A stretch of DNA of 64,000 bases from contig NW_025861174.1 of NCBI RefSeq assembly GCF_002878395.1, forward strand, positions 447,847-511,846, given 5' to 3'. This stretch comes from Capsicum annuum (lineage: Eukaryota > Streptophyta > Magnoliopsida > Solanales > Solanaceae). Within the stretch, counting starts at the first letter, position 1. Every line of letters starts with the position of its first letter. Below, in pieces: positions 1 to 11,260 of the stretch. Position numbers and translations under genes: made by a program. The notes below the pieces were generated by a model that worked only from the letters and a program-made list of their open reading frames with translations, searched no databases and was not told the origin of the DNA.

Positions 1-560
1 AACCCCTACAGACCCTTTTAGCAATAATCGAGTCTCTTTTCGTGGTAGAAATAGAAAAATGATCTGAAATCACTTCGGGATCAAAACCAAAAGATACAGC
101 CACATAAGGAGTTATTTCAGAAAAAGTGGACCCCGGATCAAGCAAACAATATACATCATGAAAAAAGAGTTCTAATGTACCAGTAGCGACATCAGGTGAT
201 GCCTTGGATTCCTATAGAGATGCTAAAACATACAGCCATTTTCAACCAACACTAGAACCAGAAGTATTAATAGAATCTAATGAAATACCACTAGGTGTCG
301 GAGCAGAAGATAAGCCACAGGAACCTTATCTACCCCTGTAACGACCTTATTAACCAGATAATCCCTGAGCCGATGACCTGGCTAGCCACACCTGATGTAT
401 TTTTCCCTTCCTTCTTAACAATAACCCTGATGGGATTGACCATAAAACCAATAAGGAGAGTAGGAAAAATTTGACTGACCTCCGCTCACCTAAGATTGGG
501 CTCCCTATGCTCGAAAATTATCACCACCCTGATGATGCTTATTTCTCGACTACTTCAGAT
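1..560 (-). pseudogene. E1 zinc-knuckle and aspartic protease segment
   Basis: One minus frame is open from about 196 to 1. It shows the gypsy protease signature LLDPGSTFSEITPYVA at roughly 100-150, with the catalytic Asp in DPGS intact, followed by the conserved (I)AKRVCRG stretch at the window edge. Upstream (335-395) a zinc knuckle can be read but is damaged: the first and last Cys positions are Tyr, and a stop falls inside it (IRCG-stop-PGHRLRDY). In the family, protease matures the Gag-Pol polyprotein inside the virus-like particle. Several stops separate this from gag, so I call it a pseudogene, although the protease core is unusually well kept compared with its neighbours. Confidence 0.75.
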
Positions 561-725
561 AAGGGGCGCTGGTAGTAGAAAAGTAACCTGAGCTCCCCCA
601 CTTCTTATATAACTTACCACCATCCTGACCACCCTGGGACTATACACCTCCCTAATTAGAAAATTTGCCTTTTTTTCCTGCCTATCTACAAACTCTGCCT
701 TCCTCCTCTTCTAATTCTCTACTTG

Positions 726-1496
726 CTACATATGGATAGTCAATAGAGAAATGTCTATATCCTTAATAAGAAAAGTAGTATAGATCTCCAAGATCAAATC
801 TCTATTCAACCTAGAAACTAACTTTCTCATTCTCATTCTCATATTATCCATCATGTCAGGAGCATACCTCGATAGTTGATGGAACTTCAAGGTATATTCC
901 TTGACAGTCATTCTCTCTTTCCTAAGATTCACAAAGTTTAGTATCTTAGCTTTTCTTAACTTCTTAAAGAAATGATCGAAGAAGGCATTAAAGAAGGCCT
1001 TCCATAATTCATATTTTTCCACATCACCCTTATTTTTGTCCCACTCCTCATACCACTGATAAGCAATATCTTTGAGCTGATAAGATGCAAAGTTCACCCT
1101 ATCCAAATTGGTAGCTTGCATTACCCAAAATATCTTCTCCATTTTATCCAGGAAGACCTGGGGATCTTCCTCCACCTTCACTTAAATAAAAGTAGGAGGA
1201 CCCATCTTCATAAATTGTCCAACCCTTGTGGCTTTAGCAGACAACCCACACGATATATCCCACTCGGCCTGAGCAACAACCAACTGAGTAATAACATAGA
1301 TAGATTGATTAAATTCAACATTCATCATATTTCCCTAAGAGGACCTGAGGAGAACTGGTAGAATTAAGAGAAACCTCAATACCATCTGGATTAGGACCCT
1401 GAGATCAAAGATATACCCTAGTCGTAGGATGTACCCCTTAAGAATCATCCCTAGATGGGATAGAAGAATTTCTCATTTTTTAGATCTATGAGGCAT
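726..1496 (-). pseudogene. E1 gag (capsid) remnant
   Basis: Structural protein of a Ty3/gypsy element. The minus frame at 1181-726 is open for 151 codons and carries the classic plant gypsy Retrotrans_gag motifs in order: VEEDPQVFLDKMEKIF, YQLKDIAYQWYEEW, FFDHFFKKLRKAKI, VKEYTLKFHQLSRYAPD. The likely start is the ATG at 1496, about 200 bases downstream of the PBS, matching the gag start of E10 at 55496. That reading frame hits a stop within ten codons, and the stretch 1182-1495 needs a frame change, so the gene is broken. The 151-codon open part is the longest recognisable retroelement ORF in the window. Confidence 0.8.
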
Positions 1497-1695
1497 GATC
1501 TAAAAGATGAACAAATAAGGATTAGAGAACATTTCCAGACTGTAGACTCCAAACTTGAAAATGGAATACAAAAAAAGTGAAACATTCCTAAATGTCTTAC
1601 AGCCTCTCTCTTATGAGTATGGTACACTGCACACCCCTATAAGAGACTCTATTCAATGCGACTTTATGGACTTCCCAGTTGACCATGAACCTAAA

Positions 1696-1707
1696 GCTTT
1701 GATATAA
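1696..1707 (-). other. E1 primer-binding site (tRNA-iMet type)
   Basis: The minus strand reads TTATATCAAAGC immediately downstream of the LTR end. This is a diverged form of the TGGTATCAGAGC sequence complementary to the 3' end of initiator tRNA-Met, used to prime minus-strand DNA synthesis in most plant gypsy and copia elements. Confidence 0.7.
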
Positions 1708-1710
1708 ATT

Positions 1711-4010
1711 TGTCACTACCCAAACCAGGGCCTAGACGTAATGGGCTTCCCAAGTCCAATAAGGATAGTGAACCTCCACCATTACCCAACCCAACCACCT
1801 ATATCCAACCTTAGATGGGCTGAATTTTGAGCATATAACAAAATAAGGTGAATTCTCTGATGAAAACTCTGGGATTGGATCACAACCATGACTGACCCAA
1901 CCGAGTCTGACCATACCAAATTAACCATCCAACCATACCAAGACAAATCAATGGCCATAAACCAGGTTATAACCAAAGAGAATACAAAATCATAATATGA
2001 CAATAAATCCTAAAATGAAATACGGTGGAACAACTAACAATATCATCCAAGGGTGTAAGACCCAACACCAATACCAATGGCAAGGCAAACACCAATACTT
2101 ATCCTATCCATACTATCCCCTAGAAGTTTCACTAAACCACTATCCAAAAGAGTAAGAATATTCAGTTGAACATGCCCCCAACCATGTCCAAAACTAATAT
2201 CTATAATAAAATAAAAATGCCCAAAGATATCCATAACATAAAATGAATCCTTCCAAAAGGATAAAAGTTCACTACTTCAGTCTAAATACTTATACCAAAT
2301 AGCGTACTAGATAGGAAGAGTATAATGGTTGGTTCCTGCATAGTGTAGGTATACAACCACCACTAGATGGGTTAGCGAGTGATCGCTAGCGTGAACTCAA
2401 GATAAGGATAAAATAATGCTAGTTATAAAACCAAGTAAAACCATTTATATTATCTAAAACTATGCATATATAAGTTTTGGGAAAGGGAATCGGGTTTAAC
2501 ATGCATTTAAACCATTACCTGGGTTGTGTAGTTTCCTCGTCCTAAAGCACCCATGGAAAATAGAGGTTCAGGTCCCCCTGCCGAAAGGACCCCAGTGCAT
2601 GTAGCTGTACGACCAGGGAAATATCTCATTGGGATAACTAGTACATCTGCCAATATGAGGTGTGACATTATGGACACGGTCCACCGCTACCAACCTCATA
2701 TCGGCATTCCAGTTTTGGCCCCCTTAGGACCTCTACCTTCCACTGCTTATCTATATCTTCCCTTTTAATGCCTAATTAAAATAGTTTCCAAATAATCCCG
2801 TTACCATTTATTAACCAAGGCCATTTAGTGGTGGTATCATTATACCAACCATACTAGAAAGTACTATCCATAGCCAACCACATATAGGTATAGGGTACCT
2901 TAGGTGCCCTTCCAATTACCATATTAAATCCACTTGGGGTAATCATACCCCACAAGTGTAACCATTTATGTATTTACCTTTACAAACTATTCAGTCCATT
3001 CACAAATTATTTACCAAGTTTTAAACCAGCAAAAGTTCCATTTAAAAGAAGTCAATGCAATGAATATATCTTTATAAGCATTTTGCCAAACACAGTGGGG
3101 GCATAGCATATATCCAAAACTAATTCTAATTACCAACAGTCATTTCCCATATAATCCCATTATCCAAAACCATTATTAATGCATAGAAAAGCATGATTTT
3201 AACCATGGAAAACCATAACCATCCATTTATAAATAAGCCCCAAATCATATTTGAAAACCCAAAAGCATTCAATAATAAAATCATAATAATCACTATTAAA
3301 ATTATTCCTTTAGTTGTAACAAACAATTAGTGAAGAGAACATATCTTATACCAAAGAATTAATGGAAAGAAGTCACCAAAGCAAGCCCCAAATTAGTCCT
3401 TAAGATGAAACCCTAACTTTCTTAACCCAAAACTTTTGAGAGGATTTTAGAAAGTTTTAGGTAGTAAGTGTTAAAAAGAGAAATACTAAAGTAAATAGGC
3501 TCCTAAATAGGCTAGAAATCCTGGGATCCTATTAGGGTAAGTAGGGAAATGTCCTGATTACCCCCACTTAAGTTGTATAAAAATCTCATCACAGGGATAC
3601 AACTAACATGCAAGAGTCGTACCCTTAGAATACAAGTGGTACCCTCCACTCGTACCCTACCCCAACCATTGGAACCAACACTATCTAGCATATGATGCAT
3701 CCAACTAAGTCGTATCCAAACCATACAATCTGTACCTTCCATCTGTATCCTTGGAAGAATAGAATACCAAGAGGATTAAATACTGTCCTCTATAAGAGTA
3801 CTAGAAATGACTCATACCCAACCATACGACTCGTAGCCCAAAAGTTGTATCCATTCCAGTAAGACATAATCCCATTAACCATCACTGGTCAGTATACTAC
3901 TGGACCATACCACTCGTACCCCAACATACGGCTCATACCAATGAGTCGTATTGGGTCCGTAGAATAAAATTCTAGGAAAAATTATAAGGGCAAACACCTA
4001 GGATGTAACA
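1711..4010 (-). repeat. E1 5' LTR
   Basis: About 2.3 kb. It ends in CA (minus strand ...GTGACA) next to the PBS and begins TGTTACATCCTAGG at 4010, so it has the usual TG...CA ends. It shares blocks with the LTRs of E7 (42681-45043) and E10: the 'GGGCC(C)TGGTT' end block, a 'cccccacttaa' block (about 3560-3580), and repeated TACGAGT/ACTCGTA words near its 5' end (3600-3960). No ORF here has coding support. Confidence 0.8.
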
Positions 4011-4862
4011 AGTTGGGCATTTATGTGGATCTTTGTACAACCTTATATCCAAAGGAAAATGGTCAGTTGGAATAGAATATTTAGGTGCTTAAGGATATAC
4101 ACTGAGCCCGTGTTATAGATTTTTAAGGCCAGTGGAAGCAAAACTTAGCCTTAGAAGAGTTTACATATAATAACAACTATTATTCGAGTATTGAGATGGC
4201 GCCTTTTGAGGCTTTATATGGTAGGATATGTCATTATCTAGTTAGATGGTTTATGACTTTTGAGGTTAGGCCTTATGGTAATGATTTGCTTTTAGAGTTG
4301 TTGTATAGAGTTAGGGTGATTCAGGATAGGTTGAGAGTGACTTAGAGTATACAGAAGGCCTATGCAGATCGTAGACTTCATTCCTTGAGATTCGGAATTG
4401 GTATTTGTTTATTCCTTTGTGTGTCACCTATGAAGTGTGTGATGAGATTCGAAAGGAAGGAAAAGCTCAGTCCTAGATTTATTAGACATTTTCAGATTTT
4501 TCGCACATTCGGTGAAGTGGCTTAAGAGATAGCTCTCCCTCTATATTTTTCACTGTTCATCTAGTTTTTCATGTCTCTATGTTGTGGTGATACATTCATG
4601 GTCCATCTCATGCTCTTAGATGGTACTTAGTCCAGTTGGACAAGCGTTTGACCTGTGTAGAGAAGTCGATACTCATTTTGGCTAGTGATGTCAGCCAATT
4701 ATTCACTAGAGAGATACCTATAGTTAAGATTTAGTGGAGGCACAACCCAATGGAGGAGGTCACTTAGGAGATTGAGAGCAAGATGCGAACCCAGTATCCT
4801 CACTCGTTTGAGACTATAGGTACATCCTATTCGTTAACTTTCGAGGATAAAAGTTCCTTAGG
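4011..4862 (+). pseudogene. E2 integrase C-terminal half and chromodomain
   Basis: Plus-strand remains of a Ty3/gypsy pol. Directly at the junction with E1 the frame reads LGIYVDLCTTLYP then NGQLE, equivalent to the family's LGT-V-LSTAFHPQTDGQAER block around the third catalytic residue of integrase. FTYNNNYYSSIEMAPFEALYG follows in order, then the SPMK-GVMRF-like block at 4426-4450 and a chromodomain-like end (about 4690-4855: EIESKMRTQYPHSFET, then a TFED tail). At least ten in-frame stops show it is dead. The N-terminal part of pol lies beyond E1, outside the window. Chromodomains target chromovirus integration to heterochromatin (family knowledge). Confidence 0.85.
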
Positions 4863-4872
4863 TAGTTGATAT

Positions 4873-5530
4873 TGTAATGATTCTTTAGGTTATTTTTCAT
4901 ATTTACACATATTTTTAGCGTTAGAACTTTTCTATAGCTACCTCAAGTCATTTATTACTTATTTAGACTAACAGTTTAGTTATTAGGCAGTTCGTTTGTT
5001 TTTTTTAGAGCCAATTCCCTATTTTTAAAATAGAAATTAAAAAAGAAAGAAAAAAAGACAAAAAGATTAAAAGGAAAAAAAAGAGAAATAGAAAAATAAC
5101 AAAAAAGCAAAAAGAAAGAAATAAAAAAAAAAGACAAAATAGAAGAAAAATGAAAATAGGAAAAGAAAAAGAAAGATATGAAAAACAAAAAAAATGAAAA
5201 AATGAACAAGAAAAAAAATAAAGAGAAATAGAAAGTAGGGATAGAATAGTTAAAAATTGGAAAGAAAAAAAAAACAAAAACAAAAATAGGTAAAAAAGAA
5301 AGAAGAAAAATCAAAAAATAGGAAATGATAAAGAAAAAAAGAACAAAAATGAATAAAGAAAAAGTGAAATAGAAGAGAGAAAAAAAAAAAAAAAAGGCTA
5401 GAGATATAAGAGAGACAAAAGCGAGAAAAATAAGGGAGAATAAGCAACCATTAAAATATTGTTATTTCATTATCCAACTTTTTTTTTTTTTTTTGAAGTT
5501 TTGTTACTTAACTTAATTATGAACTTAAGT
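4873..5530 (+). repeat. E2 3' LTR (start clear, end unclear)
   Basis: After the pol end comes a degenerate polypurine tract (about 4852-4872) and then TGTAATGATTC at 4873, which matches the usual TGTAATGACCC start of Tekay-type LTRs (recalled family feature). The 3' boundary cannot be placed, because the sequence runs into a purine-rich low-complexity stretch. It could also be a truncated LTR. Confidence 0.5.
4985..5460 (+). repeat. Purine-rich low-complexity tract
   Basis: About 450 bases composed almost only of A and G on the plus strand (runs of AAAAGAAAG type), ending at a T-run near 5479-5494. The opposite strand gives long Phe/Ser/Leu-rich open frames that are compositional artefacts, not genes. 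Confidence 0.85.
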
Positions 5531-5961
5531 TTGCTAGTCTCTATATTTTTTCTCTCCGTCACTATATTCCCTCTATTTTAAATTACTTGACCCATATATG
5601 AAAATTATTATTTTAGTTTATTTGTCAGATTTATGAAATCAAGAGAGTGCAATTAGATTTTGCCCGTTGTACCCTTAGTATCAGTAATTACATAAAGTTG
5701 TTTTCCCTCTATCCAATAATACTTGTCCACTATACTAAAAATAGATGTCCAAAAATACTGGTTCAATTTGAAAAATCAATAGATATTTATCCCTTTTTAC
5801 CCATTTTACCCTTCTTACTAAATACTCTCTCTAGTCCAAAATAAATAAATATTTGAGCTATTCTTCAATGTCAAAAAATAAGTGAATTGTCCATTCTTCA
5901 AGAAATGTGTTGAAAATTTCTTCCAATTTTACCCTTCATTTATACTTTCTAGGTTATCAAT
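5531..5961. other. AT-rich spacer left of E3
   Basis: No gene recognised. It contains short phrases such as CTCTCTAGTCCAAAATAA (about 5826) that resemble the ends of plant Stowaway-type MITEs. I cannot find a matching inverted end, so no MITE is claimed. It is the left flank of the E3 insertion. Confidence 0.4.
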
Positions 5962-7955
5962 TCTAGACACCTAATTTTTCCCTCCTGAAAGCCAAATTTA
6001 CCTATTTACCCCACCTTGCCATATACCAATTTCAGTTGATAATTTTTCCACAAAATGACAAAATATAATAACCAACTCTCAACAATTCCATAACTAAAAA
6101 TAACAACCTACCCTACACCATCCCATAACCATGCACCCACTACCCTCACACTCCCCTACCCCATTATATTTTTTCCGTATCCTAACAAACCTATAAGAGA
6201 ATAACAAAAAAACAAATAGTTGTACATATACACACCCTACATCACACATAAAGAGGCAGATACATCACTTTTTTTTTTTTCAGATCCTCACTAATACACT
6301 CGTATAAATGGATACACACACAACTTTACACACGCTCACAAAGAGCTGAGCAAAATACAATACACATACTCACACAAAAAATAAAAGAGGGGGTGATAGA
6401 CATATATGAGAGAAACAATGAATGAAAAGAGATAGAGAGAATTGAGAGAGAGTTCGAAAAAGGCAAAATACTGTGAGAAGAAAAAAATAGAAGTGAGAAG
6501 AAAAGAGTGGAAAAATACTATGAAAAAGGGTTGAAGTTTTCCGGCAAAGTTTCGCCAAAAAATGGCTTCTCCATCGGCTAATAGATCCTGACCAATTGAC
6601 AAACCAAACCCATCTAGCTGAAAGCATGTTAACCAGTGACCAAAGCACCCAAATACCATCAGTTACATCCCCAAACCCGACCAAATAGTCCACCACCACT
6701 GTAGTTGTTTCATCGATGGAACATATCACTGTAAATGCATCAAAACTGACCAAAACAGTCCAAATCCATCAAAAAGTCAGCAATATAGTCGTAGCTAGTC
6801 CACGAAAATAAAGCTAATCTAGTGAAATTCTGATTCCAATCCAATTTAGAAAAAAATCTATTGCAGTTTTTTTGTTATTTGAATATTTTTGGTCTGATTT
6901 GGTGATTAAACCAAGTTTGGGATCGAGGTTTATCGAGTTTGGGTCTGGTTTGAGGTCCAACGGTGCTCAAATCAAAAATCTAATTTGATCAAAATAAAAT
7001 TATCGATTGAGGTCCAATTCTTCAACTCTATTCTTTTTTTATTTTATCTTCATATAATGTGTTGATGCTATGATTGTTGTGTGTATGTTCTTGGTTGTTA
7101 GATTTAGACGTTTGAAAATTGAAAAGAGGAATTGAGTTGATAGTCCAAAGAATCTGTTAATTATTCATTAAAAAGTATAATGTGGGGAAGAGTTGATCTT
7201 GATAAAAGTGAATTTGAATAAATTTTGATTCATTGACGATGTTGAATATAATAGAATCATGATAAGTCAAAAATTTGTAGGCGAACGATAGGTTGGGTAG
7301 GCAAAATTTAGGGATTATAGATTGTTGAACGTTTGAATGTGTTGAATGGCTTTTATTTTATCACACCTAATTCATTGTACTCATTTAGCCAGGGAATGCC
7401 CCAAGAAAATTATATTTATTATTGGCTAATGCCCTATGATACTTTGCACTCGAAAGACCGATCGTTATCAAGGCCCAAGGCATCGGGTAAAGCATAGTGT
7501 AGGATAGGTAGAATAGTTTAGATTTCAATTTTAGCATTTTTATTTTGGTTTGTAATAGATTGGACTAGATATTATTTTGGAGTTTTTATCATTTAATTTT
7601 TTTGTTTTTGTTTTCTATTTTTTTTGTTTTATATTTTCCATAGTGTCATACTAGCCGATATACTTCACAAAATACCATTATCAAACCACGGGACCGGGGG
7701 ATGCCTAACACCTTCCCCTTGGTTAACAAAATTTCTTAACAGGAATCTCTATTTGCGGATTAGTTTTTAAAAAGTCAAAAATCATTTTGAAAAGGGTTTT
7801 CAAAGGTGACTTGGCACACCAGATTTATGCCAAGTGGCGACTCTGAGTTTTTATTGATAAAGGAATTTTCAAAATAATTTTTTTCTTTTATCACTTAATA
7901 ATAAAACCCTTTCAAACTTAAAATCAATCTTTTTGGTTAAAAAGGGGGTGTAACA
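5962..7955 (+). repeat. E3 5' LTR
   Basis: About 1.99 kb direct repeat of 17099-19044. The start TCTAGACACCTAA corresponds to TGTAGATGTCTAA in the 3' copy, so the terminal G is lost. The end is GGGGGTGTAACA. Conserved blocks include the 'agaccgatcgt..atcaaggccc' segment (7455 and 18541) and 'ttatgccaagtgg' (7827 and 18912). ORFs inside it are not coding. Confidence 0.88.
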
Positions 7956-7980
7956 GCTCTGGAGATTCTGCTGGGGATTT
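7956..7980 (+). other. E3 primer-binding site region
   Basis: GCTCTGGAGATTCTGCTGGGG follows the LTR directly. It resembles the 'GGCGACTCTGCTGGGGA' context of Tat/Ogre elements, usually reported as tRNA-Arg-type priming (recalled, not computed here). The match is imperfect. Confidence 0.55.
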
Positions 7981-9710
7981 TCTGAATTCGAGCTTTATTT
8001 TGAGTTGTATCGGCTTAGTGTGACACTATAGGTGTATAGATTCCTTATTTGTTTTATCGTTTCTATTGTTGTTTTATAATTTAAATGCTTACGTGCTATG
8101 TGTTTACAATTTTTCTCTTATATGTTACCACTTTATATCTATCATCATTTGCATAACTCTAGTAATTTCTTTCACAAAAATTCCCGTAGTACATGCTGTG
8201 CACACGACCTCTAGTTAAGTCACTTTTATTTTAGGAGGGGGAGTCGTTGGCTAGTATAGAGTGGGTGGAATGATATCATAGCCACCATCGATCATATTCT
8301 TCCCCAAACAGCCTTGTTAGTCGACCCCAGTATAGGTCAGCATTTAGGTCATGCTTATCTGCATCATATTGAGACCTAGTAGGACCCACTTGGTCCTTTG
8401 GAGGAGACTCACCCCTAAAGAATCCCTACTGCTAATTATTGCATCTTTAAGGGTAACAGAGGCATTTGACTGACTAATTTAGGGAAAACCATATGCTAGA
8501 ATTAAAAGAAGTGCATAGGCAAGGAAAATTTTTGGAAAAAAAAGAAGAAAAAAAAAGAAAAAGTGAGTAAAAAAAAGAGTTTCATTGTTTAGTGTTTTTT
8601 ATGACTTTTGTTTTTTACAATTAAAAATTTTAAAAAGATTTCTTACCTTTTGCACTCATTTACTCAAAAAATGAAACACAAAAAATAATTTTCCTTTGTT
8701 TCTTTTAGCAAGCACTCATAATTTAAAATTTTCAAAGAACATTTTTTCTTTCAATAAGAGTTTTTTTATAAAATAAAAATTCAAAAAAAGATGGTAGGAG
8801 ATTTTTTCATTTCTTATAATGAAAATAACAAAAAAGTTTTTTCTTTCATAGTTGTTGGTGTCAGTTTTATGTGAAGTGTCTAATTAAAAACCCATAAAAG
8901 ATTTTATTGACATTGATCATCGTCTGTCTTTGGTCGTATCTCTTAAGTCAGGGTTAATCTGTTAGTTAATCCCTAATTTTCCAATATGGATGAACTACGA
9001 ACACTTGATTCTCCTCTTTCGGGAGTGAGATACATAGGCAGCCCTTCTAGGATTCAGTGGTATTATTTTAAAAAATTTTAAAAATATTTTCTTCACTCTT
9101 CATTTAGAGTAGATGTTTCATATACCTCTTTTAAAGAATACTACAAAAAGATTTTCCTTTAATAGTTTCAAGTTTAACTTTCTATGAAATTCAAAATTAA
9201 AAATCCAAAATAAAATTCTTTGGTAATCATAGGTTTTATTTTATATACGGATAGTAAAGATGAAAAAATTCAAAAAGATTTTTGTCAATAAGTTTGATAA
9301 TTTGTTATTTCCGTTTCTTCTAAAAGTTTCAAGAAAAACAAAATGAAAAAGAAAGAATGTTTGATTGGCCATGTAGTGCCAAAACTTGACGAACTACGCA
9401 CACACTGTTCTCCCCTCTCGGGGGTAAGATACGTAGGCGCCCTTTTGGGTTCGGTAACCTTTTCCAAAGCAAAAAAATAAAAAAAATAGAAAAAGCTTTG
9501 TGAAAGTGTTGAACTCTAACATATTTGTCATCTATTGTTAGTTAGTTTAAGGTGGTTGGTTTGTGGCATTTTGGCTAGTACTCCACATCACACTAAATCA
9601 AAGAAAATGTTAGTTGTGTCCAACAAGAATATAAAGAGTGATATCATGGATTAGACAAAGAGTCAAAAAATGAGAGTTTAGAGAAAGAGATTATGAGTCT
9701 AAGGCATCAA
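7981..9710 (+). other. E3 5' leader, non-coding
   Basis: About 1.7 kb between PBS and gag with no usable ORF. It contains two copies of a conserved word set, 'gaactacg…ctc(g)ggag/ggt(g)agata(c)gtaggc', at about 8990-9050 and 9388-9445. A third copy lies downstream of gag near 12412-12475. The rest is A/T-rich runs (8540-8860, 9070-9350). Ogre-type elements typically have long leaders here. Confidence 0.6.
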
Positions 9711-11260
9711 ATGATGGAAACGTATAGAGCTTGGGCCAGTGGGCTTCCTTCTCCTCCACTCCCCACTATTGACCCTACAAATACCTTGCATTTTTTACCA
9801 AAATTGCAAGGTCATTTTTCTGTTGATGCGCCATAACATACCTTATAATTTAATCCGAGCCAAAAGCATCCCAATGCTTCCATCACCCATTATCAAGATC
9901 TTCAGTACAAATATACCACATTGATAGAACCATCCATCATTTCTGCTTTTGTTGTGCAACCTTTTACTGAGGCTTCCATGTCTATTAGCCAAACGATTGT
10001 GCTTCCTGAATCCACAAATAAGTCCATGTTCAATACTCTTAATAATCACTGCTATACGCCTAAGAATATATTTAATTTAATTGGACCACCAATATTTCTT
10101 AACAAGAAGCCCAGCATGCCAGAAGAGCCACAGAAAATGGTTGGAAAAATAAAGAGTACAGAAAATGCTATGAAAATCTCCCTGGGACTTTCAAGTCATG
10201 AAGATGTTTCATAAAATTAGGGCATGTCTTCAAGTGATAACATTTCTACAAGCCTTGAGATATCAAAATTCAAGAAGCATGATGGACATGAGGATTCCGT
10301 GAAATATTTGGGATGATATTTCTCAATTAACGGAAACTTGACAAGAAGGATGAGGAAGATGCCACTGCTATTATAGTTGGACAACGGGCATGTCAAATAA
10401 GACACACGTCATCATTACCCTTAGTCTCAAACCTAAGTTCATACCCAAGCTCTATATAATAACTCCCAAAATCCATTATACTTTATTTCTCAACCTCCAC
10501 ATCTAGTATATAGTGCACAACCATATGTTCAACCCCGTTCTTACTCACAATGGTACACACCAACTCCTCATAGTCAACCTCTACCTCAACAAACATATCA
10601 AAGCCCTTCTAGGCCCGATGTCAGATCCAAGTCAAATTATGAAAAGAGGCAGAAGTCTAGGGTAAGTTTTATACCAGTAAGAGAATCATATGCCAGTCTA
10701 TTCCAAAGATTAGTATATTGAGGCATGATCACTTCTCTCCTTGGGTATACTCTTTATCCACATTCAAGAAATTTTGATCCTCATATATTATGTGCATATC
10801 ATTCTGATGTTCAGGGTCACAGTATTGAGAATTGTCATACTTTGAAAAGAGAAATAGAAAGGATGATTCAAGAAAAATTAATTGGATTGCAAAACATTGA
10901 CACTATGAGTGTTATACATAATCCTAATCAAAGCCCTTCTAGGCCCTATGTTTCATCCAAGTCAAACAATGAAAAGAGGCAGAAGTCTTTGGATAGTTTC
11001 ACGCTAATTGGAGAATCATATGCCAACCTGTTCTAGAGATTAGTATAATAGAGCATGATCACTCCTTTCCTTGGGTATATTCCTAACCCGCATTAAAAAA
11101 ATTTCGATCCTCATATATCATGAGCATATCATTATGATGTTCAGGGTCACAGTATTGAGGATTATCGTGTTTTGAAAAGAGAAATAGAAAGGATGATTCA
11201 AGAAAACTGATTTTAGTGCAAAATATTGACACTATGAGTGTCACACAGAATCCTTTATCA
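9711..11260 (+). pseudogene. E3 gag remnant (Tat/Ogre type)
   Basis: Single plus frame from the ATG at 9711 (MMETYRAWASGLPSPPLP) to about 11260, interrupted by several stops. Recognisable in order: the pre-capsid block SLGLSSHEDVS near 10180-10211; FKKHDGHEDSVKYL near 10265-10310, equivalent to the family's FxKYDGxGDPxxHL block; a proline/tyrosine-rich stretch 10480-10600; and the knuckle-like motif CAYHSDVQGHSIENCHTLKR (10795-10855), followed by EIERMIQE. Most of the capsid between the DGH block and the proline region is missing, so the protein is internally deleted. The knuckle module is duplicated in tandem, and the second copy is more decayed (Cys to stop and Tyr). gag would bind and package element RNA. 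Confidence 0.75.
10598..11258 (+). repeat. ~330-bp tandem duplication inside E3 gag
   Basis: Two successive units with a period of 330 bases: 'aagcccttctaggcc' occurs at 10601 and again at 10931, and 'atcctcatatat(t/c)atg' with the knuckle-encoding stretch recurs about 330 bases later, ending near 11258. 330 is a multiple of three, so the duplication would have preserved the reading frame. Confidence 0.85.

Larger units (their letters stand above)
1..4010 (-). mobile_element. E1: Ty3/gypsy chromovirus-like element, 5' portion
   Basis: Minus-strand LTR retrotransposon that runs off the left edge of the window. Read on the minus strand, the order is 5' LTR (4010 to 1711), primer-binding site, gag from the ATG at 1496, zinc-knuckle region, then protease to position 1. 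This order, the tRNA-iMet-type PBS and the gag style fit the Tekay/Del chromovirus lineage (family knowledge). Its LTR belongs to the same family as those of E7 and E10. The right end abuts integrase codons of a plus-strand element (E2), so E1 inserted into E2. The 3' half and the matching left LTR are outside the window, so the target duplication cannot be checked. Confidence 0.85.

Noticed and set aside
4976..5447. Phe/Ser-rich minus-strand ORFs of 65-112 codons that look like membrane proteins
   Set aside because: They are the complement of an A/G-only low-complexity tract and overlap in several frames. Composition, not coding, explains them.
5826..5900. Stowaway-type MITE
   Set aside because: Only one end-like phrase (CTCTCTAGTCCAAAATAA) is visible. 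No inverted partner or TA duplication was found.
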